A DNA stretch of 64,000 nucleotides from CAWJPW01 sp963844845 (lineage in GTDB: Bacteria; Acidobacteriota; Thermoanaerobaculia; Thermoanaerobaculales; Sulfomarinibacteraceae). Location of the stretch: the NCBI GenBank assembly GCA_963844845.1, contig CAWJPW010000003.1, forward strand, positions 434,001 through 498,000, in the 5' to 3' direction. The number at the start of each line of letters is the position of its first letter. Position 1 is the stretch's first letter. Below, piece by piece: positions 20,344 through 29,033 of this stretch. Both the position numbers and the translations under genes were made by a program. The notes below the pieces were generated by a model. It saw only the letters and a program-made list of their open reading frames with translations. It had not been told where the DNA came from and ran no database searches.

Positions 20344-21681
20344 ATGAATCGTGACAGCTACGACCGCGACGGCCGGTCCCGCGCCTGGGTGCTGGCGCTG
20401 GGATTCGGCACCACCGTCGCGATGTGGGCGACGGCCTACCTGTGTCGCCTGCCGGCGGTGTTGGCGCCCAGCTGGCTCCTTCTGGTGCTGCTGCTGGCCT
20501 GCTTCGCTGCGGGCGGTTGGGTCGCCGGGCGTTTCACCGGTGCCGGCTGGCGAGCCGGCGTACTGGTGGGGGGGCTCGCCGCCCTCCTGGACATGCTGAT
20601 CCTCGGCAGCCTCATCAGCGGTCCCCATCCCAACCAGGTGGTGGCATCGGCGCTGTGGTGGGTCCCCGGTACTCTGCTCGTTGGCGCGGGCGTCGCCGTC
20701 CTTGGCGCGCTCATAGGCACGCGGCGGGCGGTTCCCCACGATCCCCCGCCGGACTGGACGGGGATCTTCGCGGGCATCGCCGCTGCGGCCACGTTCTTTC
20801 TCGTGGTGGCGGGGGGGCTGGTTACCGGGCACGATGCCGGCCTGGCCGTTGTCGACTGGCCGAACTCGTTCGGGTACAGCATGTTCCTCTATCCGCTGTC
20901 GCGCATGACCGGGGGCATCTACTACGAGCACGCACACCGCCTCTTCGGCTCCCTGGTGGGCCTCACGACGGTGGTCCTGGCGGTGCACCTCTGGCGATGG
21001 GAGCCGCGCGCCTGGGTACGACGGCTCGCTGGCATCGCGGTCCTGCTGGTGATCGGGCAGGGGATCCTGGGAGGGCTGCGGGTGACGGGGCGCCTGACTC
21101 TGAGCACCGCCCGGGACGCCATGGCGCCGAGCCTCACGCTGGCGGTGGTCCACGGGGTGGTCGGGCAGGTTTTCTTCGCGCTCATGGTGGGGCTGGCGGT
21201 GGTGGCGAGCCGCGCGTACCGTCGAGCCGGTGCAGCCGAGATCCGCCCGGGAGCAGGCATTGACCGCACGGCGCATGGTCTGCTTCTGGGCGCCCTCGGC
21301 ATCCAGTTGGTGCTGGGTGCGCTGCAGCGGCACGAGGGCAGCACTCTGCTGGTGCACATCGGCATGGCCGTGCTGGTAACCACCCTCGCCGTAGTGGCCG
21401 GCGCGCGGGCCTGGGGCCTTTATCCCGATCTTCCCGTGGTGCGCGGCCTGGGGCGGGCGCTCATGCTCCTGGTGGGGCTGCAGGTGACGCTGGGCATCAT
21501 CGCCCTGGTCGTGAGCGGCAGCGGGGCGGTGGCGCCGCACCCGACGACCCTGCAGGCGACCCTCACCACCGCCCACCAGGCGGGCGGCGCCCTCCTGCTG
21601 GGGACCACCGTGGGCCTCACGCTCTGGACGCGCCGACTCACCGAGCCAGCGTCCCGCCCGGTGTACGTGCGCGAGGCGTGA
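20344..21681 (+). CDS. ctaA: COX15/CtaA family heme A synthase with an N-terminal membrane extension
   Basis: Heme A synthase oxidises the C8 methyl of heme O. The 445-residue protein keeps the four heme-ligand histidines in the expected places: EHAHRLFGS, VVHGVVGQVFF, LLVHIGMAV and TTAHQAGGA. The catalytic half starts near residue 145 with VAGGLVTGHDAGLAVVDWP. The first 130 or so residues add about four further helices absent from standard CtaA of 300-360 residues. The start follows GGGAGGGG by 6 bases. The divergent gap to ctaB is 246 bases; I see no convincing promoter boxes in it. Confidence 0.9.
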   Translation: MNRDSYDRDGRSRAWVLALGFGTTVAMWATAYLCRLPAVLAPSWLLLVLLLACFAAGGWVAGRFTGAGWRAGVLVGGLAALLDMLILGSLISGPHPNQVVASALWWVPGTLLVGAGVAVLGALIGTRRAVPHDPPPDWTGIFAGIAAAATFFLVVAGGLVTGHDAGLAVVDWPNSFGYSMFLYPLSRMTGGIYYEHAHRLFGSLVGLTTVVLAVHLWRWEPRAWVRRLAGIAVLLVIGQGILGGLRVTGRLTLSTARDAMAPSLTLAVVHGVVGQVFFALMVGLAVVASRAYRRAGAAEIRPGAGIDRTAHGLLLGALGIQLVLGALQRHEGSTLLVHIGMAVLVTTLAVVAGARAWGLYPDLPVVRGLGRALMLLVGLQVTLGIIALVVSGSGAVAPHPTTLQATLTTAHQAGGALLLGTTVGLTLWTRRLTEPASRPVYVREA

Positions 21682-21695
21682 GCGGAGGCAGGGCA

Positions 21696-21800
21696 GGGAC
21701 CCGCGGCCGGGGCCGTGGACCGGGGCCGGGACCGGGGCCGCGACCGGAACCGCGACCGCGACCGGGACCGTAGGCCGCGACCGGGACGGTGTCGGGGCGG
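21696..21800. repeat. degenerate 6-bp-period GC tract
   Basis: About 17 units of the form CCGGGR, CCGCGA or CCGGAA follow each other with a 6-base period. In one frame it would read as alternating Arg-Asp, but there is no gene there. Similar tracts flank the dispersed 265-bp repeats elsewhere in the window; this one stands alone between ctaA and the ABC operon. Confidence 0.75.
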
Positions 21801-21852
21801 GCGGGGGGCGGAATCGACCCGAACACGGCATAATCGCGGCGGGGAGGCGCCC

Positions 21853-22619
21853 ATGACGGAGGACGTGCAACCGAGCGGCGAGCCGGTCATCGCCATCACC
21901 GGACTGGTCAAGGCCTACGATGGCTTTCGCGCGGTGGACGGAGTCTCGCTGACGGTGGCGGCGGGGGAGATCCTCGGCCTCGTGGGGCCAAACGGCGCCG
22001 GCAAGACCACGACCCTGCGCTGTCTCGTCGGCGTGATTCCACCCACCGAGGGGAGCGTCCGGATCGCCGGCCACGACCTCGACGGTGAACCGGTAGCGGC
22101 GCGGCAGGAGCTGGCCTTTGTGCCCGACGAGCCCCGCCTCTTCGACCACCTCACGGTATGGGATCATCTCCTCGTCACCGCCCGGCTCTACGGCGTCACC
22201 GACGGCCTCGATCGTGCTGGCCGGCTGTTGGCGGAGTTCGGTCTCGAGGGCGAGCGCCACGCCTTCCCGGGGAGCTCTCCCGCGGCATGAAGCAGAAGCT
22301 CATGCTCGCGGCGGCTCTGCTGCACCGTCCCCGGGCGCTGGTCCTGGACGAGCCCCTCACCGGGCTCGACCCCGGCGCCATGCGGCGCACCAAGGACACC
22401 ATCCGCACCACCGCCGAAGCCGGCGCCGCCGTGTTGGTCTCCTCGCACATGCTCCATCTGGTGCAGGAGCTCTCCCACCGCATCGCCATCCTCCACCACG
22501 GACGCGTACTGCTGGAGGGGACGCTGGGCGAGATCCGCACGCGGCTACCGGGCCTCGCTGACGGCGCCGACCTCGAGGAGGCCTTCCTGCGTGCCACCGA
22601 AGGGACGGCGGCCAGGTGA
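21853..22619 (+). CDS. ABC transporter ATP-binding protein, split by a -1 frameshift
   Basis: Two frames together make one complete ABC ATPase of about 255 residues. Frame one (21853-22290) holds the A-loop region, Walker A GPNGAGKTTT and the Q-loop region, then stops. The second frame takes over at 22272 with the signature GELSRGMKQK, Walker B ALVLDEP, the D-loop GLD and the H-loop SSHMLH. A single -1 step after the GGG codon at 22270-22272 joins them exactly. The cause may be a missing G in a G run (sequencing or real mutation) or ribosomal slippage. The second frame overlaps the permease start by 4 bases, which suggests the pair evolved as a working exporter. Confidence 0.88.
22266..22272 (+). 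other. possible -1 slippery heptamer C CCG GGG
   Basis: The zero-frame reading C CCG GGG fits the X XXY YYZ form for simultaneous -1 slippage (CCG to CCC, GGG to GGG). Slipping here restores the ABC signature motif without loss of a residue. No downstream pseudoknot or Shine-Dalgarno stimulator was identified by eye. Confidence 0.35.
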
Positions 22620-24412
22620 GCTGGGTCCTCATTGAGCTGGTTCTGCGGTCGCTCCGCGGTCGTGTGCGGCGCTGGCTCCGCCTGCTTCGCACTCCGCGCT
22701 ACCTCGTGGCCTTCGTGGTGGGGGTGGCCTACTTCGGTTGGATCATCGTGCGTCCGTGGCTGATGAGTGCCTCCAACCCCGTGGGCTCCGGAGCGCTGGC
22801 CGCACTCCTGCCTCAGCTGCAGGGCCTCGTCGCCCTCACCCTGGCTCTGGCTGCGACGTTGACATGGCTGCTCCTGCCGGGCCGCCCCGCGCTGCGCCTG
22901 AGCGCCGCCGAGCTCGAAATCCTCATGCCCGCCCCGTTGCCGCGCCGGCAGATCATTGCCTACGCCCTGCTCAAGGAGCAGCCGGCGCTTCTCTTCGGCG
23001 CCTTCCTGGTGGCAGTGGGGCGTCCGGTGCTGCTGCCGGGTGCATGGGCCCTGCTCACCCTGGCCTCGCTCCACGTCAAGGTATGCGCCCTCACCAAGGC
23101 GCGCCTCAAGGAGCAGCCGGCGACCAGAGCCTGGGTCGTTCGCGCGGTGGTCCTGGCAGGGCTGATGGCCTACTGGCTCGTGCTGCTCGGCGCGGTGCGC
23201 CAGGCGTGGTGGCTCGACGCGGCCCATCTCGGCCGGACGGCGGCGCCGGTGGGTCTCCTCCCGGGCGTGGCCCGTGCTTTCACCACGACGGGCCCGGCCC
23301 GCGTGCTCCTCCTGCCCTTTCTCCTGGTGACCGCGCCGCTGGCCGCGCCAGCCGGCGCCATGCTGCTGGCCGGCTGGGGAGCGTGCGCTCTCCTCGTGGG
23401 ACTCCACGTCTTCTGGGTGGTGCACACCCAGGTTCGCTTCGAGGAGGCGACCCTGGCGCGGGCGCGCCGACGCGCCGCCAGCCGTGACCCCCGGCAGCGG
23501 CGCACCCGGCTGACTCCCGCCGCGCGGTGCCGGGTGCCATTCACTCTCGTCCCCCGGGGCCGGCCCGAGACGGCAGTCTTTTGGAAGAGCCTGGTGCAGG
23601 TCGTGCGCTGGCCCCTGGGCCGGGTAGCGGCCGGGCTCGGGCTGGTGATCGTGGCGGCGGGTCTGGCGGTGACGTGGGCTCACGACGGAACGGTAGTCCT
23701 CGCCGTGACCATGCCGGTGGTCGCGATCCTGGCGATGCTGGCGTTGTTCGCGCCGCTCTCGGTGCGGGCCGATCTGCGCCTCGACCTCACCCGCCTGGAG
23801 CTGGTGCGGACCTGGCCAGTGGCCGCGGGGCGACTGGTGTTGGCGGACGTGCTGGTTCCTGCGGGCGTCGGCTGGATGGCGGCAGCCGCCGCGGCGGGTG
23901 TCATGACGGCGGTCGACCTTGCCCTCCGGCTCGTCCCCGGTGGCGCTTCCGCCGAGCTCGCCCACGGTCTGATACCGATCCAGCTGCTGCCGGCTCTGGG
24001 GGTGCATGAGGCGGTGGCGGTGCCGCTTGCCGCCCTCGCCGGTTTCATCGTCCTGGCGGCACTCGTAACTCTCCACGCCGCGGCCGTCAACCTGGCAGTG
24101 GTGCTGCTCCCCGGCTGGATACCCCTGGGCCACGACCGGCCGCGTGGCCCGGCAGCCTTCGGTCAGTCACTGGTTGCCGGGGTCGGGATGATGCTCGTGC
24201 TGCTGTTGGGGCTCACCCCCGCCGCTCTCGCGGTGGGGGCGGTGGCGACGGTGCAAGCGCTCGTGGGGCTCCCGTTCGTCGCCTGGGAGCTGCCCCTGCT
24301 GGCGTTGGTCGTGGCGCTGCCGCTGCTGGCAGAGGCGGCCTTCGCTGTATGGCTTGCCGGGCTCCGTCTTGGCCGCATCGACCCTGCCGCCGAACTCCTC
24401 AACGCTATGTGA
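22616..24412 (+). CDS. ABC transporter membrane protein (putative exporter permease)
   Basis: A 598-residue integral membrane protein with about 12 hydrophobic segments and no recognised substrate-binding domain. It resembles the putative ABC exporter family whose permease follows a single ATPase. Between the two helix clusters lies a basic loop (residues about 280-310, RARRRAASRDPRQRRT). The GTG start overlaps the ATPase stop by 4 bases, so the two form one transcription unit. Substrate unknown. Its last 8 bases overlap the end of the convergent methyltransferase gene. Confidence 0.8.
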   Translation: MSWVLIELVLRSLRGRVRRWLRLLRTPRYLVAFVVGVAYFGWIIVRPWLMSASNPVGSGALAALLPQLQGLVALTLALAATLTWLLLPGRPALRLSAAELEILMPAPLPRRQIIAYALLKEQPALLFGAFLVAVGRPVLLPGAWALLTLASLHVKVCALTKARLKEQPATRAWVVRAVVLAGLMAYWLVLLGAVRQAWWLDAAHLGRTAAPVGLLPGVARAFTTTGPARVLLLPFLLVTAPLAAPAGAMLLAGWGACALLVGLHVFWVVHTQVRFEEATLARARRRAASRDPRQRRTRLTPAARCRVPFTLVPRGRPETAVFWKSLVQVVRWPLGRVAAGLGLVIVAAGLAVTWAHDGTVVLAVTMPVVAILAMLALFAPLSVRADLRLDLTRLELVRTWPVAAGRLVLADVLVPAGVGWMAAAAAAGVMTAVDLALRLVPGGASAELAHGLIPIQLLPALGVHEAVAVPLAALAGFIVLAALVTLHAAAVNLAVVLLPGWIPLGHDRPRGPAAFGQSLVAGVGMMLVLLLGLTPAALAVGAVATVQALVGLPFVAWELPLLALVVALPLLAEAAFAVWLAGLRLGRIDPAAELLNAM

Positions 24413-25142
24413 GCCGCGCCAGGTAACAGCCGCGTGGGCCGCGGGTGACGATCTCGGTGCTGTAGCCGGCGGCGCGAGCCAGCGTCGTCAGAGAGATCGA
24501 GTCGATGAACAGCCAGGAGTACGGCGCTCCGTCCAGCGCACCGAAGACCAGGCGGTACTCCACCTCGCCGGGGTAGCGGTGGCTTGCCCGCGAATGACGG
24601 AAATCGATGCCGGGGAAGGCGCGACCGAGATCTGCGGAGTCACCGAGGATCTGGCCGCCCGGGGACAAGAGCTTGCGGGCCGACTCGAGAAAGCGGGCGA
24701 GCCCCGCCACGTCGCCGAACACGCCGAGGCCGTGCATCATCAGCAGGAGGGTATCGAAGCGCTCGTCCCCGAGCGAGAAGATGTCGCCTTGGCGTGCGTC
24801 GGTGACTCCGCGGCGGCGCATCACCTCAACCGCCTCGTCTGCCACGTCCAGGGCGGTCACCTCGAATCCCTGGCGCTGCAGCTCGAGAGCGTGTCTGCCG
24901 GCCCCGGCGCCCACGTCCAGCACCCGTCCGCGGCACAGAGCCAGGGCGCGCCGCTCCAGCGGCGGCAGACGCACGGCGTCAGGTCGATAGTAGACGGCTA
25001 CCGGCTCGCGCTCGGTCTCCCACATGTCGGTGTGGACCTCGAGCTCGGTGTCGGTATCACCGTGGTGGTAGCAGAGCAACGCCCGGCCTAAGGGCACCCA
25101 GGCCGGAACCCGGCGGCGGGCGCCTTCGTGTCCGTCGACCAT
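24405..25142 (-). CDS. class I SAM-dependent methyltransferase
   Basis: The 245-residue protein has the Rossmann-type methyltransferase core: motif I VLDVGAGAGRHALELQ near residue 75, motif II with acidic end VTALDVADEAV, then DTLLLMMHGLGVFGD and LLSPGGQILGDSAD. The N-terminal part (LCYHHGDTDTELEV) is specific to a group of uncharacterised proteins. The acceptor is unknown. The ATG at 25142 follows GGAGGAGCGAA, so it is preferred over the longer frame to 25190. Confidence 0.85.
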   Translation of the reverse strand: MVDGHEGARRRVPAWVPLGRALLCYHHGDTDTELEVHTDMWETEREPVAVYYRPDAVRLPPLERRALALCRGRVLDVGAGAGRHALELQRQGFEVTALDVADEAVEVMRRRGVTDARQGDIFSLGDERFDTLLLMMHGLGVFGDVAGLARFLESARKLLSPGGQILGDSADLGRAFPGIDFRHSRASHRYPGEVEYRLVFGALDGAPYSWLFIDSISLTTLARAAGYSTEIVTRGPRGCYLARLT

Positions 25143-25189
25143 TTCGCTCCTCCGTCCGCCGCGCGCCCGCCGCGGCGGACCAGCTCGCA

Positions 25190-25198
25190 TGCTAGCAT
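25190..25198 (+). promoter_or_regulatory. extended -10 element before the sulfotransferase-like gene
   Basis: TGCTAGCAT fits the TGn-TAnnnT extended -10 pattern and ends 6 bases before the ATG at 25205. No ribosome-binding sequence lies between them, so a leaderless transcript is likely. Confidence 0.4.
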
Positions 25199-25204
25199 CC
25201 CGCC

Positions 25205-26218
25205 ATGATCCCGGAGCCCGGTACCTGGGAGCTTGTCGCCGCGGCGGGGCGCCCCGGGCGCAACAGTGGTCTGGTACGCCTCGGTTGGGACCGCCGGTCG
25301 CCGCCGGCCGGCCCGCGGACGGCAGTGGTGCTGGGCGCCTTCCGCGGCGGTACCTCCATGGCTGCGGCGGTGCTGGCGCGGCTCGGGGTACCCATGGGCC
25401 CGGGCCGCGATGACGTGGTGTTCGAGGATCCCGACTTCAACACCCTCCTGGCGCGGCGATGGGTGTCCCGTGGCCGTGTTCGTCGGCTCGTCGCCGAGCG
25501 CGACCGCGCGCACGAGGTCTGGGGCTGGAAGTATCCCGGGACGGTGCGTCACCTGGGGAGGGTGAGCCGGGAGCTGCGCGCTCCGCACCTCGTCGTGGTG
25601 CTCCGCGACCCCCTGGCCATCGCCGCGCGCGAGCACCTCGCCACCGGGGCGCCGCTGGCCGTAGCCCTTGCCGGCGCCACGCAGCAGCTACGGGCGCTCG
25701 TCCGTACCGTCACGGCGACCCCGCACCCGGCGCTGGTGGTCTCCCACGACAAAGCGCTGCGCACGCCGGCGGCCTTCGTGGACGAGGTGATCGCGCTCAT
25801 GGGGCTGGCGCCTGGGCCGGAGGTGCGCGCGGCGGCTGTGGCGGTGGTCTCCCCCGAGCCTCGCGCCTACCTCGACCACGCCCGCACCCACTCCTATCAG
25901 GGCCACCTCGATGGCATGGACGGTGGTGTGGCATGGGGCTGGGCGCGCGACGCCGGGCGGGTGGAGCGGGTCACGGTGGAGGTCCGGCTCGACGGTCGGT
26001 CCGTGGCGAAGGTGCGGGCCGAGCTCCCGCGGCCCGACCTGGTCGTCGCCGGAATCGGCGACGGGCGCTACGGCTTCAACCTCATCCTTCCCGACGGCGT
26101 CCTCGACGGGGGGCGGCACGAGCTGCGGGTGTTGATGGTGGAGGCCGACTGGGAGCTGCCCGGCAGCCCGCTGCTGATCCACGACGTCAGTCCTCGGGCA
26201 CCTGGCGAAGCTCCTTGA
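25205..26218 (+). CDS. sulfotransferase-like protein with a C-terminal beta-sandwich domain
   Basis: The N-terminal 200 residues look like a PAPS-dependent sulfotransferase. A 5'-phosphosulfate loop, LGAFRGGTSMAAAVLARLG, lies near residue 43, and a 3'-phosphate motif, LVVVLRDPLAIAAREH, near residue 130. The rest (about 240-330: GHLDGMDGGVAWGWARD, then VEVRLDGRSVAKV and YGFNLILPDGVLDGG) forms a separate beta-rich domain of a kind found attached to glycan-related enzymes. That points to modification of a surface or secreted polysaccharide, which is inference. It probably starts at a leaderless ATG. The end overlaps the convergent arfB by 32 bases. Confidence 0.72.
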   Translation: MIPEPGTWELVAAAGRPGRNSGLVRLGWDRRSPPAGPRTAVVLGAFRGGTSMAAAVLARLGVPMGPGRDDVVFEDPDFNTLLARRWVSRGRVRRLVAERDRAHEVWGWKYPGTVRHLGRVSRELRAPHLVVVLRDPLAIAAREHLATGAPLAVALAGATQQLRALVRTVTATPHPALVVSHDKALRTPAAFVDEVIALMGLAPGPEVRAAAVAVVSPEPRAYLDHARTHSYQGHLDGMDGGVAWGWARDAGRVERVTVEVRLDGRSVAKVRAELPRPDLVVAGIGDGRYGFNLILPDGVLDGGRHELRVLMVEADWELPGSPLLIHDVSPRAPGEAP

Positions 26219-26603
26219 CCCGGCTGCGCCGGCGTTTGGACTCGAGGCGCCGTTTGCGGGCCCGCCGCGGGATCCTGGTGGGGACGCGGGGCGCGTCTGG
26301 GACGAGCGCCGCCGCGACCAGCTCGACAAAGCGGGCAAGGGTGTCACGCTGGTTGGCGGCGCGGCTCCGCGAGCGCTGCGAGGAGAGCATGAGCACGCCA
26401 TCGCCGGTGATGCGGTTCCCCAGAACCTCGCGGAGACGGCTCCTCTGCTCTTCAGTCAGGGTGGGGGAGCGAGCCACGTCGAAGCTCAGGGTCACCCGGG
26501 TCTCCACCTTGTTGACGTTCTGGCCGCCCGGGCCCGAGCTACGCGAGTAGCTGAAGCGAAGCTCGCCGTCCGGAATATCCAGCTCATCGTTGATCTGCAC
26601 CAT
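26187..26603 (-). CDS. arfB: alternative ribosome-rescue factor ArfB (YaeJ-like peptidyl-tRNA hydrolase)
   Basis: ArfB binds stalled ribosomes lacking a codon in the A site and hydrolyses the peptidyl-tRNA. The 138-residue protein has the release-factor catalytic domain with SSGPGGQNVNKVETRVTL (GGQ near residue 28) and a long basic C-terminal tail (IPRRARKRRLESKRRRSR) that in this family fills the empty mRNA channel. The ATG at 26603 fits the standard N-terminus; the frame stays open to 26666. The 3' end overlaps the convergent sulfotransferase-like gene by 32 bases. Confidence 0.93.
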   Translation of the reverse strand: MVQINDELDIPDGELRFSYSRSSGPGGQNVNKVETRVTLSFDVARSPTLTEEQRSRLREVLGNRITGDGVLMLSSQRSRSRAANQRDTLARFVELVAAALVPDAPRVPTRIPRRARKRRLESKRRRSRVKELRQVPED

Positions 26604-26695
26604 GGGGCCCTCCTCAGGACCGTCTGGGGTGCGGAATATCGCCCCGCCGCGGCCGTTTCTTCTCAATCGGGCTGCGACCCGAGGAGTACTTCAGT

Positions 26696-28516
26696 ATGAA
26701 CTACCGACCCATCGAGAGCTACGGCATCATTGGCGACCTCAACACGGTGGCTCTGGTGGGCAGCGACGGCTCCATCGATTTCCTCTGCTTCCCGAACTTC
26801 GACTCGCCGTCGGTGTTTGCGGCGCTGCTCGACCACCGCAAGGGCGGGCACTTCCGCATCGCGCCCCGGCTCGAGACCTGCCGCAGCCGCCAGCTCTACC
26901 TCCCGGACAGCAACGTGCTGATCACCCGCTTCCTTTCCGAGGAGGGGGTCGCCGAGGTCGTGGACTTCATGCCGGTCGAGGAGCAGGGCTTCGCCCACAA
27001 CGTGGTGCGCCGGGTGTCGGTGGTGCGGGGCGAGGTTGCCATCCGCGTGGTGTGCCAGCCTCGCTTTGACTACGCCCGCTCGGGCCACTGCGTGCACGAG
27101 GCCGACCACGAGGTGGTCTTCGAGTCCGAGGGTGAGGACGGCACGATGCTGCGCCTGCGCTCGCGGGTCCCCTTCGAGGTGAAGGACGGCGCCGCCCACG
27201 CCGAGCTCACGCTCAGGGCCGGGGAGAGCATGGACTTCGTCCTCGAAGAGGTGGAGGAAGGCTCGGGCGGACTGCCGGCTGAGCACGAACGGGTGAGCGA
27301 GGAGCTCAACCGCACTGTACGCTTCTGGCGCCGCTGGATCGGCGGCTCCACCTACCACGGCCGGTGGCGCGAGATGGTCAACCGTTCGGCGCTCACCTTG
27401 AAGCTGCTCTTCTCCAACGAGTATGGCTCGCTGGTGGCTGCCCCGACCTTCGGGCTGCCAGAGGTGTTCGGCGGCTCCCGCAACTGGGACTACCGCTACG
27501 CGTGGATCCGCGACTCGGCATTCACGCTCTACGCCCTGACCCGGCTCGGCTTCTCGGAAGAGGCGGGCGCCTTCATGCGCTGGGTCGAGCACCGCCGGGG
27601 CCGCGTGGACGGCACTAGTCACGGGCCGCTGCAGATCATGTACGGCCTCGACGGTCGCCTCGACCTGTCGGAGACGACCCTCGACCACCTCGAAGGCTAC
27701 CGTGGCTCCTCGCCGGTGCGGATCGGGAACGCCGCCTACGGCCAGCTCCAGCTCGACTCCTACGGAGAGCTGCTCGACGCCATCTACGTGTTCAACCGCT
27801 ACGGCACGCCCATCTCCTTCGACCTCTGGCGCGAGCTGGTGGAGATCGTCGAGTGGGTGTCGTTGAACTGGGAGCAGCCGGACGAGGGCATCTGGGAGGT
27901 GCGTGGCGGCCGCCAGGAGTTCCTCTACTCGCGGCTCATGTGCTGGGTGGCGATCGATCGTGCCATCCGCATTGCCCGGGGCGGCTCGTTTCCCGGCCCC
28001 GTCGAGCGCTGGCAGCGGGTGCGCGACGAGATCTACAAGGACATCTACGAGAGCTACTGGCGCGAGAAGGGCGGTTACTTTGCCCAGCACAAGCACGGCG
28101 ATGCGGTAGACGCGGCGAGCCTGATGATGCCGATGGTGAGGTTCATCTCCTTCCGCGAGCCGCGCTGGCGTTCGCACCTCGCCGAGGTGGAGAAGCAGCT
28201 GGTGGTCGACTCGCTGGTGCACCGTTACCGCCTGGAGGGTGGGGCGCCGGACGGGCTGCCGGGGCAGGAGGGGACCTTCTCCATTTGCTCGTTCTGGTAC
28301 GTGGAGAATCTGGCCCGCAGCGGTCAGGTGGACAAGGCGCGCTTCTACTTCGAGAAGATGCTCGGGTACGCCAACCATCTGGGGCTGTACAGCGAGGAGC
28401 TTGGTTCGATGGGCGAGTTCCTGGGCAACTTCCCCCAGGCATTCACCCACCTGGGCCTCATCAGCTGCGCTGTCGCCCTCGACCAGGCGTTATCCGACGC
28501 CGGCTGGGAAGCGTAG
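26696..28516 (+). CDS. glycoside hydrolase family 15 protein (glucoamylase/trehalase-like)
   Basis: GH15 enzymes are inverting hydrolases of alpha-linked glucans or trehalose. The 606-residue sequence has the usual cytosolic bacterial form: an N-terminal beta-sandwich starting YRPIESYGIIGDLNTVALV, a linker and an (alpha/alpha)6 barrel. The barrel shows SRNWDYRYAWIRDSAFTLYAL and the catalytic-acid region GLDGRLDLSETTLDHL. The second catalytic Glu probably lies in GQEGTFSICSFW. There is no signal peptide. Bacterial relatives act on trehalose, isomaltose or glucans, so the substrate stays open. GAGGAG precedes the ATG. Confidence 0.9.
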   Translation: MNYRPIESYGIIGDLNTVALVGSDGSIDFLCFPNFDSPSVFAALLDHRKGGHFRIAPRLETCRSRQLYLPDSNVLITRFLSEEGVAEVVDFMPVEEQGFAHNVVRRVSVVRGEVAIRVVCQPRFDYARSGHCVHEADHEVVFESEGEDGTMLRLRSRVPFEVKDGAAHAELTLRAGESMDFVLEEVEEGSGGLPAEHERVSEELNRTVRFWRRWIGGSTYHGRWREMVNRSALTLKLLFSNEYGSLVAAPTFGLPEVFGGSRNWDYRYAWIRDSAFTLYALTRLGFSEEAGAFMRWVEHRRGRVDGTSHGPLQIMYGLDGRLDLSETTLDHLEGYRGSSPVRIGNAAYGQLQLDSYGELLDAIYVFNRYGTPISFDLWRELVEIVEWVSLNWEQPDEGIWEVRGGRQEFLYSRLMCWVAIDRAIRIARGGSFPGPVERWQRVRDEIYKDIYESYWREKGGYFAQHKHGDAVDAASLMMPMVRFISFREPRWRSHLAEVEKQLVVDSLVHRYRLEGGAPDGLPGQEGTFSICSFWYVENLARSGQVDKARFYFEKMLGYANHLGLYSEELGSMGEFLGNFPQAFTHLGLISCAVALDQALSDAGWEA

Positions 28517-28585
28517 ACGATCACCGAGGTCATTCCCCAGGGGCCGTAGCGGAGGCCTGGCGGTGTGCAGACGCCGGGGCACGCC

Positions 28586-28600
28586 GGCCGCTTTGCGGCC
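28586..28600 (+). terminator. short GC hairpin after the GH15 gene
   Basis: GGCCGC-TTT-GCGGCC lies 70 bases after the stop and is followed by TTGA rather than a T run, so it is only a weak terminator candidate. Confidence 0.3.
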
Positions 28601-28659
28601 TTGACGGCGCCACGGCGGCATGCCCTGGCGGGCTCCGCAGAACGCGCCCAAGGTCGGCC

Positions 28660-28928
28660 CGGAGCAGGGATCCTCCGGCGGGCGTGCCGTTCTTGACGTC
28701 TTCCCTGGAGCGCGCTCTCCCTTGCGGCGCGTTGGCGGGAAACGTCAAGGGGGGCTCCCACGGTCCTTGGCGTCCGGAGCAGTGGCCCCAAACGACCAGG
28801 CAGGCGACTCGGCGCTGAGGACCCCGGGGGCGGCCGTGATGCCGCGCGCAAGCGCCCGTCGCCGCCCCCGGGTCCGCGCCGACGGGCGGCGGCAGAGCCG
28901 CCGCCCGGGAGCCGGTACCGGGAGCATC
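28660..28928 (+). repeat. dispersed 265-bp structured repeat, copy A
   Basis: It begins CGGAGCAGG and CCTCCGGCGGGCGTGCC, then has hairpin 1 with arms CTTGACGT (28693-28700) and ACGTCAAG. The conserved middle GGCAGGCGACTCGGCGCT follows, then hairpin 2 with arms GGGCGGCGGC and GCCGCCGCCC around AGA (about 28883-28905), ending GGAGCCGGTACCGGGAGCAT. A CCGCAA/CCGCGG hexamer tract follows at 28935-28972. It lies in the convergent gap between the GH15 and acyltransferase genes; nothing else was seen in that gap. Confidence 0.9.
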
Positions 28929-29033
28929 AGTTACCGCAACCGCAACCGCGGCCGCAACCGCGGCCGAGCTCGGATGTTGTCACGGCCCACCGTCGCCGCC
29001 GCTGGCGCCGCCTACCGACGCAGCCGCCGTTCG

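Noticed and set aside
21696..21800. An Arg-Asp repeat protein upstream of the ABC ATPase
   Set aside because: The frame runs through a 6-bp tandem tract; the ATPase has its own ATG with a ribosome-binding sequence at 21853.
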